Made by a program: the position numbers and the translations under genes. Of a stretch of DNA of 35,127 bases, positions 26,438-33,054 are shown piece by piece. Source of the DNA: Hyphomicrobiales bacterium (GTDB lineage: Bacteria; Pseudomonadota; Alphaproteobacteria; Rhizobiales; Xanthobacteraceae); NCBI GenBank assembly GCA_021732625.1, contig JAKFUP010000115.1, positions 1 to 35,127 on the forward strand, given 5' to 3'. Below the pieces are notes generated by a model. It saw only the letters and a program-made list of their open reading frames with translations, ran no database searches and was not told the DNA's origin. The first letter of the stretch is position 1; every line of letters starts with the position of its first letter.

Positions 26438-26937
26438 GAATAAACACTTCCGCGAATGATGCGACGCGGCCCGGCGAAGTCGAAGCGCCGTTGCCGGATC
26501 GTGCCGATGCGACTCTGGTCTTCATCGGCCGTATTCGCACGCCGTTTCCGACCCGCGCCGAATGTCCGCGTCAGGGCCGCGAAACAGGGCCGGTGTGTCG
26601 AGTGGAAATCGATGCACCTTGGCGCGCGGGCCTGAAAGGTCTCGGCCAGTATGCGCGGGTCGAGGTGATCTACTGGCTGCATCTGGCGCGGCGCGATCTG
26701 ATCCTGCAAAGCCCGAAGTCGAACGGGGAGACCACTGGCACGTTTTCGCTGCGATCGCCGGTCCGGCCGAACCCGATCGCGACCTCGCTGTGCGAACTGG
26801 TCGGCATCGAGGATGACGCCGTGCTGGTGCGCGGCCTCGATTGTGTCGACGGCACGCCGTTGCTCGATCTCAAACCCTATCGCTGCGATTACAGCCCGCT
26901 CGCGCCGGTGAAAGACAGCACGCAGGAGCCGCTGTGA
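26434..26937 (+). CDS. trmO: tRNA t6A37 N6-methyltransferase (TrmO/TsaA family)
   Basis: The 167-residue protein contains the TsaA/YaeB fold blocks FIGRIRTPFPTRAECPRQG, ARVEVIYWLHLARRD, TGTFSLRSPVRPNPIATSL, VELVGIEDD-like CELVGIEDDAVLVRGLDCVDGTPLLDLKPY. TrmO methylates N6-threonylcarbamoyladenosine at position 37 of certain tRNAs using SAM. There is no ATG in this frame near the domain start; the TTG at 26434 is proposed, with GGTGGGG just upstream and a 4-bp overlap (TTGA) with the TOBE remnant. A start further upstream cannot be excluded. Confidence 0.85.
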   Translation: MRINTSANDATRPGEVEAPLPDRADATLVFIGRIRTPFPTRAECPRQGRETGPVCRVEIDAPWRAGLKGLGQYARVEVIYWLHLARRDLILQSPKSNGETTGTFSLRSPVRPNPIATSLCELVGIEDDAVLVRGLDCVDGTPLLDLKPYRCDYSPLAPVKDSTQEPL

Positions 26938-27042
26938 TGGCGCTGGACCGCCGCTCTTGCGCGCTGTCTTTCCTTGTCTTTCCGGGCCTTTGCGTCTAAT
27001 AAGCCGCCACGTTCGCGGCCCCCGCACCCCTGGAGGCTTGCT

Positions 27043-27099
27043 GTGAGCGATGAAAAAGGCCGCGTTGCGGCCTTTAACTTTTACAAAACAAGGACTTAA
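27043..27099 (+). CDS. Possible 18-codon leader peptide of rplY
   Basis: GTG-initiated frame VSDEKGRVAAFNFYKTRT with a good ribosome-binding site (TGGAGG, 27031-27036, spacing 6 nt). It ends 3 bp before the rplY ATG. It contains a terminator-like hairpin, AAAGGCCGC, loop GTT, GCGGCCTTT (27055-27075), followed by AACTTTTAC. The overlap of a short ORF with such a hairpin just before a ribosomal-protein gene is what an attenuation leader looks like, but a chance frame across an ordinary terminator is a fair alternative. Confidence 0.4.
   Translation: MSDEKGRVAAFNFYKTRT
27055..27083 (+). terminator. Terminator-like hairpin before rplY
   Basis: Perfect 9-bp stem AAAGGCCGC / GCGGCCTTT with loop GTT, then AACTTTTA. 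It lies 28 bp upstream of the rplY start, so it may end transcription from trmO or act as an attenuator of rplY. Confidence 0.6.
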
Positions 27100-27102
27100 C
27101 CA

Positions 27103-27867
27103 ATGGCGACCGTCAAGGAATTGAAGGCGACCGCTCGTCCGAAGGCCGGCAAGGGGGCCGCTCGGGCAGAACGTCGCGCAGGCCGTGTTCCGGCTGTGAT
27201 CTATGGTGACAACCAGCCCCCCGTGACCATTTCGCTGGACGACAAGGAACTGCGGCTGCGGATTTTCGCAGGCCGGTTTCTCACCACGATCTATGACATC
27301 GATCTCGAGGGCAAAAAGCACCGCGTGATTCCGCGCGACTTCCACCTCGATCCGGTGCGCGATTTTCCGGTGCACGTGGACTTCATGCGTCTGGGCGAAG
27401 GCGCGACCATCCGCGTCAGCGTTCCGCTGCACGTCATCAACGGCGAAACCTCGCCGGGTGTGAAGCGCGGCGGCACGGTGAACATCGTCACCCACACCAT
27501 CGACCTTGAGTGTTCGGTCGATAACATTCCGCAGTACATCGAGGCCGATGTCGGCAAGCTCGAGATCAACAGCTCGCTGCATCTGTCGGATGTGACGCTG
27601 CCGGGTAACGTCAAGTCGCTCGCGCGGGAAGACATCACGCTGGTCACCATCGTGCCGCCGTCGGGCTTCGCCGAAGAACAGAAGGCAGCAGCTGCTGCTG
27701 CTGCGGCCGGTACTGCTGCGCCTGCGGCCGGTGCTGCTGCGCCTGCGGCCGGTGCTGCTCCTGCGGCAGGTGCTGCTGCGGCTCCCGCTGCCGGTGCCAA
27801 GGCTCCCGCTGCCGGTGCAAAGGCTCCCGCTGCAAAGGCTCCGGCCGGCGGCGACAAGAAGAAGTAA
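27103..27867 (+). CDS. rplY: 50S ribosomal protein L25 / general stress protein Ctc
   Basis: A 254-residue long-form L25: the N-terminal 5S rRNA-binding domain (KELKATARPKAGKGAARAERRAG through VHVDFMRLG, residues 4-105) and the C-terminal TL5/Ctc domain up to about residue 187 (VTLPGNVKSLAREDITLVTIVPP). A low-complexity tail rich in Ala, Pro, Gly and Lys follows (AAPAAGAAAPAAGAAPAAG and AGAKAPAAGAKAPAAKAPAGG), ending DKKK. The tail DNA is an imperfect run of short repeats. AAGG lies 9 nt upstream of the ATG. The stop is followed after one base by a hairpin doublet that fills the gap to pth. Confidence 0.96.
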   Translation: MATVKELKATARPKAGKGAARAERRAGRVPAVIYGDNQPPVTISLDDKELRLRIFAGRFLTTIYDIDLEGKKHRVIPRDFHLDPVRDFPVHVDFMRLGEGATIRVSVPLHVINGETSPGVKRGGTVNIVTHTIDLECSVDNIPQYIEADVGKLEINSSLHLSDVTLPGNVKSLAREDITLVTIVPPSGFAEEQKAAAAAAAAGTAAPAAGAAAPAAGAAPAAGAAAAPAAGAKAPAAGAKAPAAKAPAGGDKKK

Positions 27868-27868
27868 A

Positions 27869-28034
27869 GCAGTGATCCGGTTCTAATATTCGCCCATTCG
27901 TTTCGGCGAGGCTCTTAGCGAATATTAGAACCGAAGGATCACTGCCTGTCTTAAATTGCCGTGGAGCTTTGGATTTGACGTTCGCTTACGGATGGGCGGA
28001 TAAGTGATTAGCGAACGTCAAATCCGCTCCACGG
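27869..28034. repeat. Bulged-hairpin doublet element, copy B
   Basis: First hairpin 27869-27945: outer stem GCAGTGATCC (10 bp), 3-nt bulge GAA in the right arm (27933-27935), inner stem GGTTCTAATATTCGC (15 bp), 24-nt loop. Second hairpin 27959-28034: outer stem CCGTGGAGC (9 bp), 3-nt bulge TTT in the left arm (27968-27970), inner stem GGATTTGACGTTCGCT (16 bp), 23-nt loop. Both stems pair without mismatch. The spacer contains GTCTTAAATTG. The element fills the 169-bp gap between rplY and pth. Confidence 0.88.
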
Positions 28035-28036
28035 AC

Positions 28037-28651
28037 ATGCGCTTGTTCGTCGGCTTGGGAAATCCCGGCACGAAGTACGAGCGTAACCGGCACAACATCG
28101 GCTTTCATGCTGTTGAAGCGATCGCGCGGCGTCATGGTTTCGCACCATGGCGCCGCCGTTTTCAGGGCCAGACCTCTGAAGGCACGCTCGAAGGCGAGCG
28201 TGTCATTCTGTTGAAGCCTGCGACATACATGAACGAGTCCGGGCGGGCAGTGTCCGAGGCGGCCAGCTTCTTCAAGATCGGCGTGGACTCCATTGTGGTG
28301 CTGCACGACGAGATCGAGCTTCCCGCTGCCAAGCTGCGCGTCAAGGTCGGCGGCGGTATCGCCGGGCATAACGGACTTCGCTCGATCTCTGCGCACGTCG
28401 GCAACGAGTATCGCCGGGTGCGCATCGGGGTCGGTCATCCCGGCATCAAGGAATTGGTGCACGCTCACGTGCTGAACGACTTTGCCAAGAGCGAGCAGTT
28501 GTGGGTCGAGACGATACTGGAGGCGATCGCGGATAACGCCGGACTGCTGGCGGACGGGCGCGATTCGAGTTTCCAGAACAAGGTGCATCTGGCCTTGCAG
28601 GCCAAAGGCATCGGTAAGGACGACAAAGACGGAGAAACTCCGTCATCCTGA
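28037..28651 (+). CDS. pth: Peptidyl-tRNA hydrolase
   Basis: A 204-residue enzyme that frees tRNA from prematurely released peptidyl-tRNA. Motifs: [19 protein letters not shown] with catalytic His19, [11 protein letters not shown], and the signature [13 protein letters not shown], followed by [12 protein letters not shown]. The ATG at 28037 is fixed by the conserved N-terminus. It begins 2 nt after the base of a 25-bp hairpin and has no recognisable Shine-Dalgarno sequence. The C-terminal ETPSS and TGA stop are encoded by the start of the CATCCTGAGG repeat. rplY-pth-ychF order is conserved in alphaproteobacteria. Confidence 0.95.
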   Translation: MRLFVGLGNPGTKYERNRHNIGFHAVEAIARRHGFAPWRRRFQGQTSEGTLEGERVILLKPATYMNESGRAVSEAASFFKIGVDSIVVLHDEIELPAAKLRVKVGGGIAGHNGLRSISAHVGNEYRRVRIGVGHPGIKELVHAHVLNDFAKSEQLWVETILEAIADNAGLLADGRDSSFQNKVHLALQAKGIGKDDKDGETPSS

Positions 28652-28738
28652 GGCGCCGGCGCGTAGCGACGGCCTCGAAGGAGACGGCCGCTCATCCTTC
28701 GAGGCTCGCCGCGATGCGGCTCGCACCTCAGGATGACG
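28641..28738. repeat. Dispersed palindromic repeat, CATCCTGAGG type, copy 1
   Basis: CGTCATCCTGAGG at the left and CCTCAGGATGACG at the right are inverted; an inner pair GCCTCGAAGGA / TCCTTCGAGGC is also present. The left end supplies the last codons and stop of pth. A second copy lies at 29911. Confidence 0.88.
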
Positions 28739-28787
28739 GATCGATGCAATAACAAGCCGCTTATCGCGGCGATGATCAGGACGTGTC

Positions 28788-29885
28788 ATGGGATTCAAAT
28801 GCGGGATCGTCGGTCTGCCGAATGTCGGCAAATCGACGCTGTTCAATGCGCTCACCGAAACCGCTGCGGCGCAGGCGGCCAACTATCCGTTCTGCACCAT
28901 CGAGCCGAATGTCGGCGAGGTCGCGGTGCCGGATCCGCGGCTGGATTCGCTCTCGGCAATTGCCAAGTCGCAACAGATCATTCCGACGCGGCTGACCTTC
29001 GTCGATATCGCAGGCCTCGTGAAGGGCGCGTCGAAAGGCGAGGGCCTTGGCAATCAGTTTCTTGCCACGATCCGCGAAGTCGATGCGGTGGCGCATGTGG
29101 TGCGCTGCTTTGAAGACTCCGACATTACCCATGTCGAAGGCAAGATCGCGCCGCTCGCCGACATCGAGACTATCGAGACCGAGCTGATGCTGGCCGATCT
29201 CGACAGCCTCGAGAAGCGCGTCGATAACCTCGCCAAGAAGGCCAAGGGCAACGACAAGGAAGCCAAGGAGCAGCTCGAACTGGTCGAGCGTTCGCTGAAG
29301 CTGCTGCGCGATGGCAAGCCGGCGCGGTTTCTGGAGCGTAAGCCGGAGGAAGAGCGGACGTTCCGTATGCTCGGCCTGCTGACCTCGAAGCCCGTGCTCT
29401 ATGTGTGCAATGTGGAAGAAAGCTCGGCCGCCACCGGCAATGCGTTCTCGAAACAAGTCGCCGAACATGCGGCGAAAGAGGGCGCTGGCGCTGTCGCTAT
29501 TTCGGCCAAGATCGAATCGGAAATCGCGACGCTGTCGCGCGACGAGCGTGTGGACTTTCTCGAAACGCTGGGCCTCGAGGAAGCGGGTCTCGACCGGCTG
29601 ATCCGTGCCGGCTACGACCTGCTGCATCTCATTACGTATTTTACGGTCGGCCCGAAGGAAGCCCGCGCCTGGACCATCACCAAGGGCACCAAAGCACCTG
29701 CGGCGGCTGGCGTCATTCATACGGATTTCGAAAAGGGCTTTATCCGCGCTGAGACGATTGCCTATCCCGACTACGTTGCGCTGAACGGCGAGGCCGGCGC
29801 GCGCGATGCTGGTAAGCTGCGGCTCGAAGGCAAGGAGTACATCGTCGCCGACGGCGACGTGATGCACTTCCGGTTCAATACGTAA
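28788..29885 (+). CDS. ychF: Redox-regulated P-loop ATPase/GTPase YchF (Obg family)
   Basis: The 365-residue protein starts [20 protein letters not shown] (P-loop 9-16), followed by [33 protein letters not shown] (switch II) and NVEES in the G4 position, where the atypical residue gives YchF its ATP preference. A coiled coil lies at about 120-180 and a TGS domain at the C-terminus ([39 protein letters not shown]). It binds ribosomes and is linked to stress responses. AGGA precedes the ATG. Confidence 0.97.
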   Translation: MGFKCGIVGLPNVGKSTLFNALTETAAAQAANYPFCTIEPNVGEVAVPDPRLDSLSAIAKSQQIIPTRLTFVDIAGLVKGASKGEGLGNQFLATIREVDAVAHVVRCFEDSDITHVEGKIAPLADIETIETELMLADLDSLEKRVDNLAKKAKGNDKEAKEQLELVERSLKLLRDGKPARFLERKPEEERTFRMLGLLTSKPVLYVCNVEESSAATGNAFSKQVAEHAAKEGAGAVAISAKIESEIATLSRDERVDFLETLGLEEAGLDRLIRAGYDLLHLITYFTVGPKEARAWTITKGTKAPAAAGVIHTDFEKGFIRAETIAYPDYVALNGEAGARDAGKLRLEGKEYIVADGDVMHFRFNT

Positions 29886-29910
29886 GCAATGTCGGCAATA
29901 AATTGACGCC

Positions 29911-30011
29911 CGTCATCCTGAGGTGCTCGCCGGCTTCGGCGAGCCTCGAAGGATGAGGCCTGTTGCCATCCTTCGAGGCGCGCAAGAAAGCGCGCGCACC
30001 TCAGGATGACG
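29911..30011. repeat. Dispersed palindromic repeat, CATCCTGAGG type, copy 2
   Basis: CGTCATCCTGAGGTGC at the left and GCACCTCAGGATGACG at the right are inverted, with inner GAGCCTCGAAGGAT and ATCCTTCGAGGC. It sits between convergent ychF and the DUF4282 gene. Confidence 0.88.
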
Positions 30012-30032
30012 GCGGGATTTGTGGAAACACCG

Positions 30033-30329
30033 CTATTGCTGATGCGAACCCTGCTCGCGGATCGCGCCGAGGTGTTCGTTGATGCGGAAGACGATCAGGA
30101 CAAATTCTGCCGCGATGCGCGAAAAGATGATTCCGACAACGACGCCCGCGAGGCTCGAGAGGATCGTCAGGAAGCCGGTAAAAGGGCTGATCGCCATCAA
30201 TGCGAGGCCGGAGAACACGCCCGACAGGCCGAACAGAATGCTCATAGCAATCACCAGCCAGTAGAAGGTCTTGATCACCGTCGGCGTGATGAAGCGGTCC
30301 CACTGGAACAGATCACGAAATTCCAACAT
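30033..30329 (-). CDS. DUF4282-family membrane protein
   Basis: A 98-residue protein MLEFRDLFQWDRFITPTVIK with two hydrophobic helices (TFYWLVIAMSILFGLSGVF and ILSSLAGVVVGIIFSRIAAEF) and a C-terminal ERRING-like EFVLIVFRINEHLGAIR segment, the pattern of the DUF4282 family (F-D-x-x-x-T-P-x-x-I-K ... R-x-x-x-E). Function unknown. The start at 30329 matches the family N-terminus; the open frame extends to 30380. It is divergent from the first MaoC gene. Confidence 0.85.
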   Translation of the reverse strand: MLEFRDLFQWDRFITPTVIKTFYWLVIAMSILFGLSGVFSGLALMAISPFTGFLTILSSLAGVVVGIIFSRIAAEFVLIVFRINEHLGAIREQGSHQQ

Positions 30330-30479
30330 CGGTCGCTCCCATATTGCCAGACGAAATTCAATCAGGCAGTAACGTGCCAATCAGCCCTGCGCAAGTTGCG
30401 GTTCGTGCCTGCAAGCATCGTCCTTGAGATCGCCTGCGAGTGCGGCCACAATCGGGCCTTCTCTCCGGCAAAGCTCCTC

Positions 30480-30941
30480 ATGCTCCTGACATTCGAAGAT
30501 TTTTCCCCAGGCCATTTCGGTACATTCGGTCCGCGTCATGTCACCCGCGACGAGATCATCGCGTTCGCCAAGGTCTACGATCCGCAGCCGATGCACCTCG
30601 ACGAAGAGGCCGCGAGCAAATCGATGCTCAACGGTCTTTCCGGCTCGGGATGGCACCTCTGTTCGCTGATGATGCGGATGCTCTGCGACGGATTTGTCAA
30701 CCGCACGGCCTCGCTTGGCGCACCGGGCATGAACGAGGTGCGCTGGGTTGCGCCGCTACGCCCTGGTGACGATCTCACGATCGACGTCACGGTGGTTGAG
30801 AAACGGGCATCGGCCAGCCGACCCGAGATGGGTTTCGTGACCTTCGACTACGCGATCAAGAATGCGAAGGGCGAGCATCTGTTGTTCGCGCAGTGCCCGA
30901 TGATGATCCGGCGGAAGGCGACAGTAGTGCCGCCAATCTGA
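30480..30941 (+). CDS. MaoC-like acyl dehydratase (hot-dog fold), first of two
   Basis: A 153-residue single hot-dog protein starting MLLTFEDFSPGHFGTFGPRH. The MaoC hydratase motif is FAKVYDPQPMHLDEEA with Asp34 and His39 as the likely catalytic pair. Members hydrate enoyl-CoA with R stereochemistry or act on related acyl thioesters; substrate unknown. The last codons (V V P P I) and the TGA stop lie inside the left arm of the hairpin doublet, so the C-terminus has been altered or created by that element. A second MaoC gene follows after the element. Confidence 0.87.
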   Translation: MLLTFEDFSPGHFGTFGPRHVTRDEIIAFAKVYDPQPMHLDEEAASKSMLNGLSGSGWHLCSLMMRMLCDGFVNRTASLGAPGMNEVRWVAPLRPGDDLTIDVTVVEKRASASRPEMGFVTFDYAIKNAKGEHLLFAQCPMMIRRKATVVPPI

Positions 30942-31092
30942 AGTTCCTACATCGGTGACGCGAATTTATATCAGGAACTTCAGATTGGAATCGGCACTAC
31001 AGTCTAAAAATTGTTTAGTGCCCTTACGTTTCCGAAGTTCGTAGGAGGAGGCCGACGCAATGCTTTACGAACTTCGGAAACTGGGCCCTAAA
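30924..31092. repeat. Bulged-hairpin doublet element, copy C
   Basis: First hairpin 30924-31000: outer stem GTAGTGCCG (9 bp), 3-nt bulge AAT in the right arm (30989-30991), inner stem CCAATCTGAAGTTCCT (16 bp), 24-nt loop. Second hairpin 31014-31092: outer stem TTTAGTGCCC (one mismatch), 3-nt bulge TTA in the left arm (31024-31026), one mismatch, inner stem GTTTCCGAAGTTCGTA (16 bp), 22-nt loop. The spacer has GTCTAAAAATTG. It spans the gap between two MaoC genes and touches the stop of one and the start of the other. Confidence 0.88.
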
Positions 31093-31598
31093 TGATGAAC
31101 GAACCCGTGATGAGCAGGAGCTATTTCGAGGACATGAAGGTCGGCGCGCGCCGGTCGGTCGGCTCCTATACGTTCACCGCCGAGGACATCATCCAGTTCG
31201 CGAAACAGTTCGATCCGCAGCCGTTTCATCTGAGCGAGGAAGGCGGCCGCAATTCGCTGTTCGGTGGGCTGTGCGCCTCCGGCTGGCATGTCGGCTCGAT
31301 CTGCATGAAGCTGATGGTTGCCGACGGCCAGCGCACCGCCGCCGAGATGGCGTCGAAAGGCGAGAAAGCTCCGGCCTGGGGCCCGTCACCGGGTTTCAAG
31401 GAGCTGAAGTGGCTGAAGCCGGTGATGGCAGGCGACACCATCAGCTATGCCTCGGAAGTGAAGGCGCTGCGAACCTCGGCCTCGCGGCCACAATGGGGAA
31501 TTGTGCAGGTGCTCAATACCGGGACGAACCAGCGCGGCGAGTTGGCGTACTCGTTTCTGGCGACGGCTTTTGCTCCCCGCCGCGAGGCATCGTCGTAG
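31092..31598 (+). CDS. MaoC-like acyl dehydratase (hot-dog fold), second of two
   Basis: A single hot-dog protein of up to 168 residues with the MaoC motif FAKQFDPQPFHLSEEGG, then LFGGLCASGWHVGSICMKLM, paralogous to the gene upstream (FAKVYDPQPMHLDEEA and LNGLSGSGWHLCSLMMRML). Adjacent single-hot-dog MaoC genes often form heterodimers, which is possible here. The start could be ATG 31092, 31095 or 31110 (MSRSYFEDMKVG); the first two touch the end of the hairpin doublet and none has a good ribosome-binding site. Confidence 0.87.
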   Translation: MMNEPVMSRSYFEDMKVGARRSVGSYTFTAEDIIQFAKQFDPQPFHLSEEGGRNSLFGGLCASGWHVGSICMKLMVADGQRTAAEMASKGEKAPAWGPSPGFKELKWLKPVMAGDTISYASEVKALRTSASRPQWGIVQVLNTGTNQRGELAYSFLATAFAPRREASS

Positions 31599-31684
31599 CG
31601 GTGCTTTGGAACCAACGACTCAATTGCGCGTTTGAACCGGATGGCATCCTGCAGCGACTCACGAGCAGGACAATGGGTGGACTC

Positions 31685-31837
31685 ATGGCTGACCGGACCG
31701 GGCTGAAATTTGTAGGCTTTCTTTTTGCGTCGGTGACGGTTGCCGTCGTGATGACGTGTGGTCTGGTCGTAAAGGGGCATGCCGACGGACGCTTCACCCT
31801 CGATCAGCCGACCAGCGCCTACGCCAGTTCGCGCTAA
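31685..31837 (+). CDS. Small single-pass membrane protein
   Basis: A 50-residue protein MADRTGLKFVGFLFASVTVA with one hydrophobic helix (about residues 9-29) and a polar tail ending SAYASSR. GGTGGA lies just upstream; an in-frame ATG at 31673 is the alternative start. I know similar short proteins only as conserved hypotheticals in Bradyrhizobium relatives. A clear terminator follows, which supports it being a transcribed gene. Confidence 0.6.
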   Translation: MADRTGLKFVGFLFASVTVAVVMTCGLVVKGHADGRFTLDQPTSAYASSR

Positions 31838-31908
31838 GCTCGCGGCACATTCTCCAGCTACAGAATCATCGCCAGCGAAACATTTTCATCGCTAACAATC
31901 CTGATTTC

Positions 31909-31945
31909 ATCGCGGAAGCCCGAACCGGCTCCGCGATTTTCGTTT
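31909..31945 (+). terminator. Rho-independent terminator after the small membrane protein
   Basis: ATCGCGGA and TCCGCGAT form an 8-bp stem, extended by GCC/GGC after a one-base bulge, with loop CGAACC, followed directly by TTTCGTTT. It lies 71 bp past the stop at 31837. Confidence 0.75.
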
Positions 31946-31978
31946 GTGGTGGGGATGGTCAGGATTGAGGTTGGCGGA

Positions 31979-32119
31979 TCAGCGATGCCAGATCAGCGCC
32001 AGAATGACGATAATCACCACAAGGATGACAACGAACCGCACCATGGTGCTGACCATGTTGTGGCGTGCTGAAGGGACCGCGATCGGGTCAGGGCGGTCTG
32101 GCTTTACGATTTTCGGCAT
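31979..32119 (-). CDS. Small C-terminally anchored membrane protein
   Basis: A 46-residue frame MPKIVKPDRPDPIAVPSARH with a terminal hydrophobic helix (VRFVVILVVIIVILALIW) and a final His-Arg. GGGGA lies a few bases upstream of the ATG. The Pro/charge-rich start followed by a tail anchor looks like a genuine short membrane protein, but the call rests on composition only. Convergent with the gene at 31685. Confidence 0.55.
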   Translation of the reverse strand: MPKIVKPDRPDPIAVPSARHNMVSTMVRFVVILVVIIVILALIWHR

Positions 32120-32319
32120 TTGTCCCCATTGAACGCGATGGTGATGAATCGCGCACGTCATGTACGGGCCTTCACGCCATCCGGTTTGACGCCAGACCGC
32201 ATTGAGGCTTGCCGCTCCTCAACGGCGGCCTCCGCAATTGGTCGTGCCGCGGTGCATCGGGTTCAATCGTGGGCACATTGCGTCACTGGAATCGTTCCAG
32301 CCGCGAGGCAAACGCCAAA

Positions 32320-32369
32320 GCAAAACAAAGGCAAAACAAAACCGCCGCGCTCGATTTCGGCGCGGCGGT
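32320..32369 (-). terminator. Strong Rho-independent terminator of the minus-strand gene at 32396
   Basis: On the minus strand a perfect 10-bp GC-rich stem (ACCGCCGCGC / GCGCGGCGGT, 32341-32369) with a 9-nt loop is followed by TTTGTTTTGCCTTTGTTTTG. It lies 27 bp past the stop at 32396. The region 32120-32319 upstream of it holds nothing else that I recognise. Confidence 0.88.
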
Positions 32370-32395
32370 CAGGGCTCGTGAGGTTATGGATTGCG

Positions 32396-32812
32396 TTATG
32401 AGTCGCGCATCGTCTCGGCCGTGCGCTTCCACTGCGAAACATTATCCGCGATCATGCGGGTCGATTTCATCGCAGCCTGGCTGAGATGCGCGTAGCCGGA
32501 GATTTCCCGCTGCACGCGCTGGCCTTCGTTGTGGAGAAGCTCGCGAAGGCTTTCCAGCTCGGTGATCAGTTTTTCGATTTCAGTCAATGAGGCTCCTGCA
32601 ACACGCTGGATCAGCGAATTGACGTTGCTGACGGTGGCATCCGAGTTGGTGTCGAGTGGCGGATCCGATGGGATCAGGCCCGGTGTCGGGCGGCGCAGAT
32701 AGGCAATGTCATTGCGAACGAAATCGCGAATGCCGGCCTCGACGTCCGAAACGGTGGCAAGGTTGGTATCTTCTTCAACGGCTTCAATCTTTCCCGGTAC
32801 GATAGAATTCAT
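32396..32812 (-). CDS. Hypothetical protein with predicted helical C-terminus
   Basis: A 138-residue protein starting MNSIVPGKIEAVEEDTNLAT, with GGGGAA upstream as ribosome-binding site. The middle is DAGIRDFVRND-like (VEAGIRDFVRNDIAYLRRPTPG) and the second half is strongly helical and charged (LTEIEKLITELESLRELLHN, EGQRVQREISGYAHLSQAAM), likely a coiled coil. No signal peptide and no family that I recognise. A tandem 14-bp repeat lies about 70-100 bp upstream and a strong terminator follows. Confidence 0.7.
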   Translation of the reverse strand: MNSIVPGKIEAVEEDTNLATVSDVEAGIRDFVRNDIAYLRRPTPGLIPSDPPLDTNSDATVSNVNSLIQRVAGASLTEIEKLITELESLRELLHNEGQRVQREISGYAHLSQAAMKSTRMIADNVSQWKRTAETMRDS

Positions 32813-32881
32813 GTGCTTCCCCTGTTTGGTAGCGAAGGCATTGTCGGATACGGCTGGTCGGTCCAGCAGCGCCCTCTGTCC

Positions 32882-32916
32882 AAGTCTGTGCCCAAAAGTC
32901 TGTGCCCAAAAGTCTC
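32882..32916. repeat. Short 14-bp tandem repeat
   Basis: AAGTCTGTGCCCAA is repeated twice without change (32882-32895, 32896-32909) and begun a third time (AAGTCTC). It lies 70-104 bp upstream of the gene starting at 32812 on the minus strand, in its likely promoter region. Confidence 0.75.
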
Positions 32917-33054
32917 TGCTCGTGATTGCGGATGTCCCCCGCACGACGACGTGACGCAAGCATGAGGACAGCGGAATTTGACCACATCGGGGCCGATTGG
33001 CGGCGATGCGCGGTCATTCAGAGAATGTAAGTCGAATTGTAGCGAAGCCTGAGA

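Noticed and set aside
26308-27582. 424-codon minus-strand open frame across trmO and the start of rplY
   Set aside because: Spans an intergenic region and two real plus-strand genes; composition typical of antisense frames.
27869-28034. Doublet hairpins as simple Rho-independent terminators
   Set aside because: Loops of 22-29 nt, interior bulges and absence of T-runs do not fit; an essential gene (pth) starts directly after the second hairpin.
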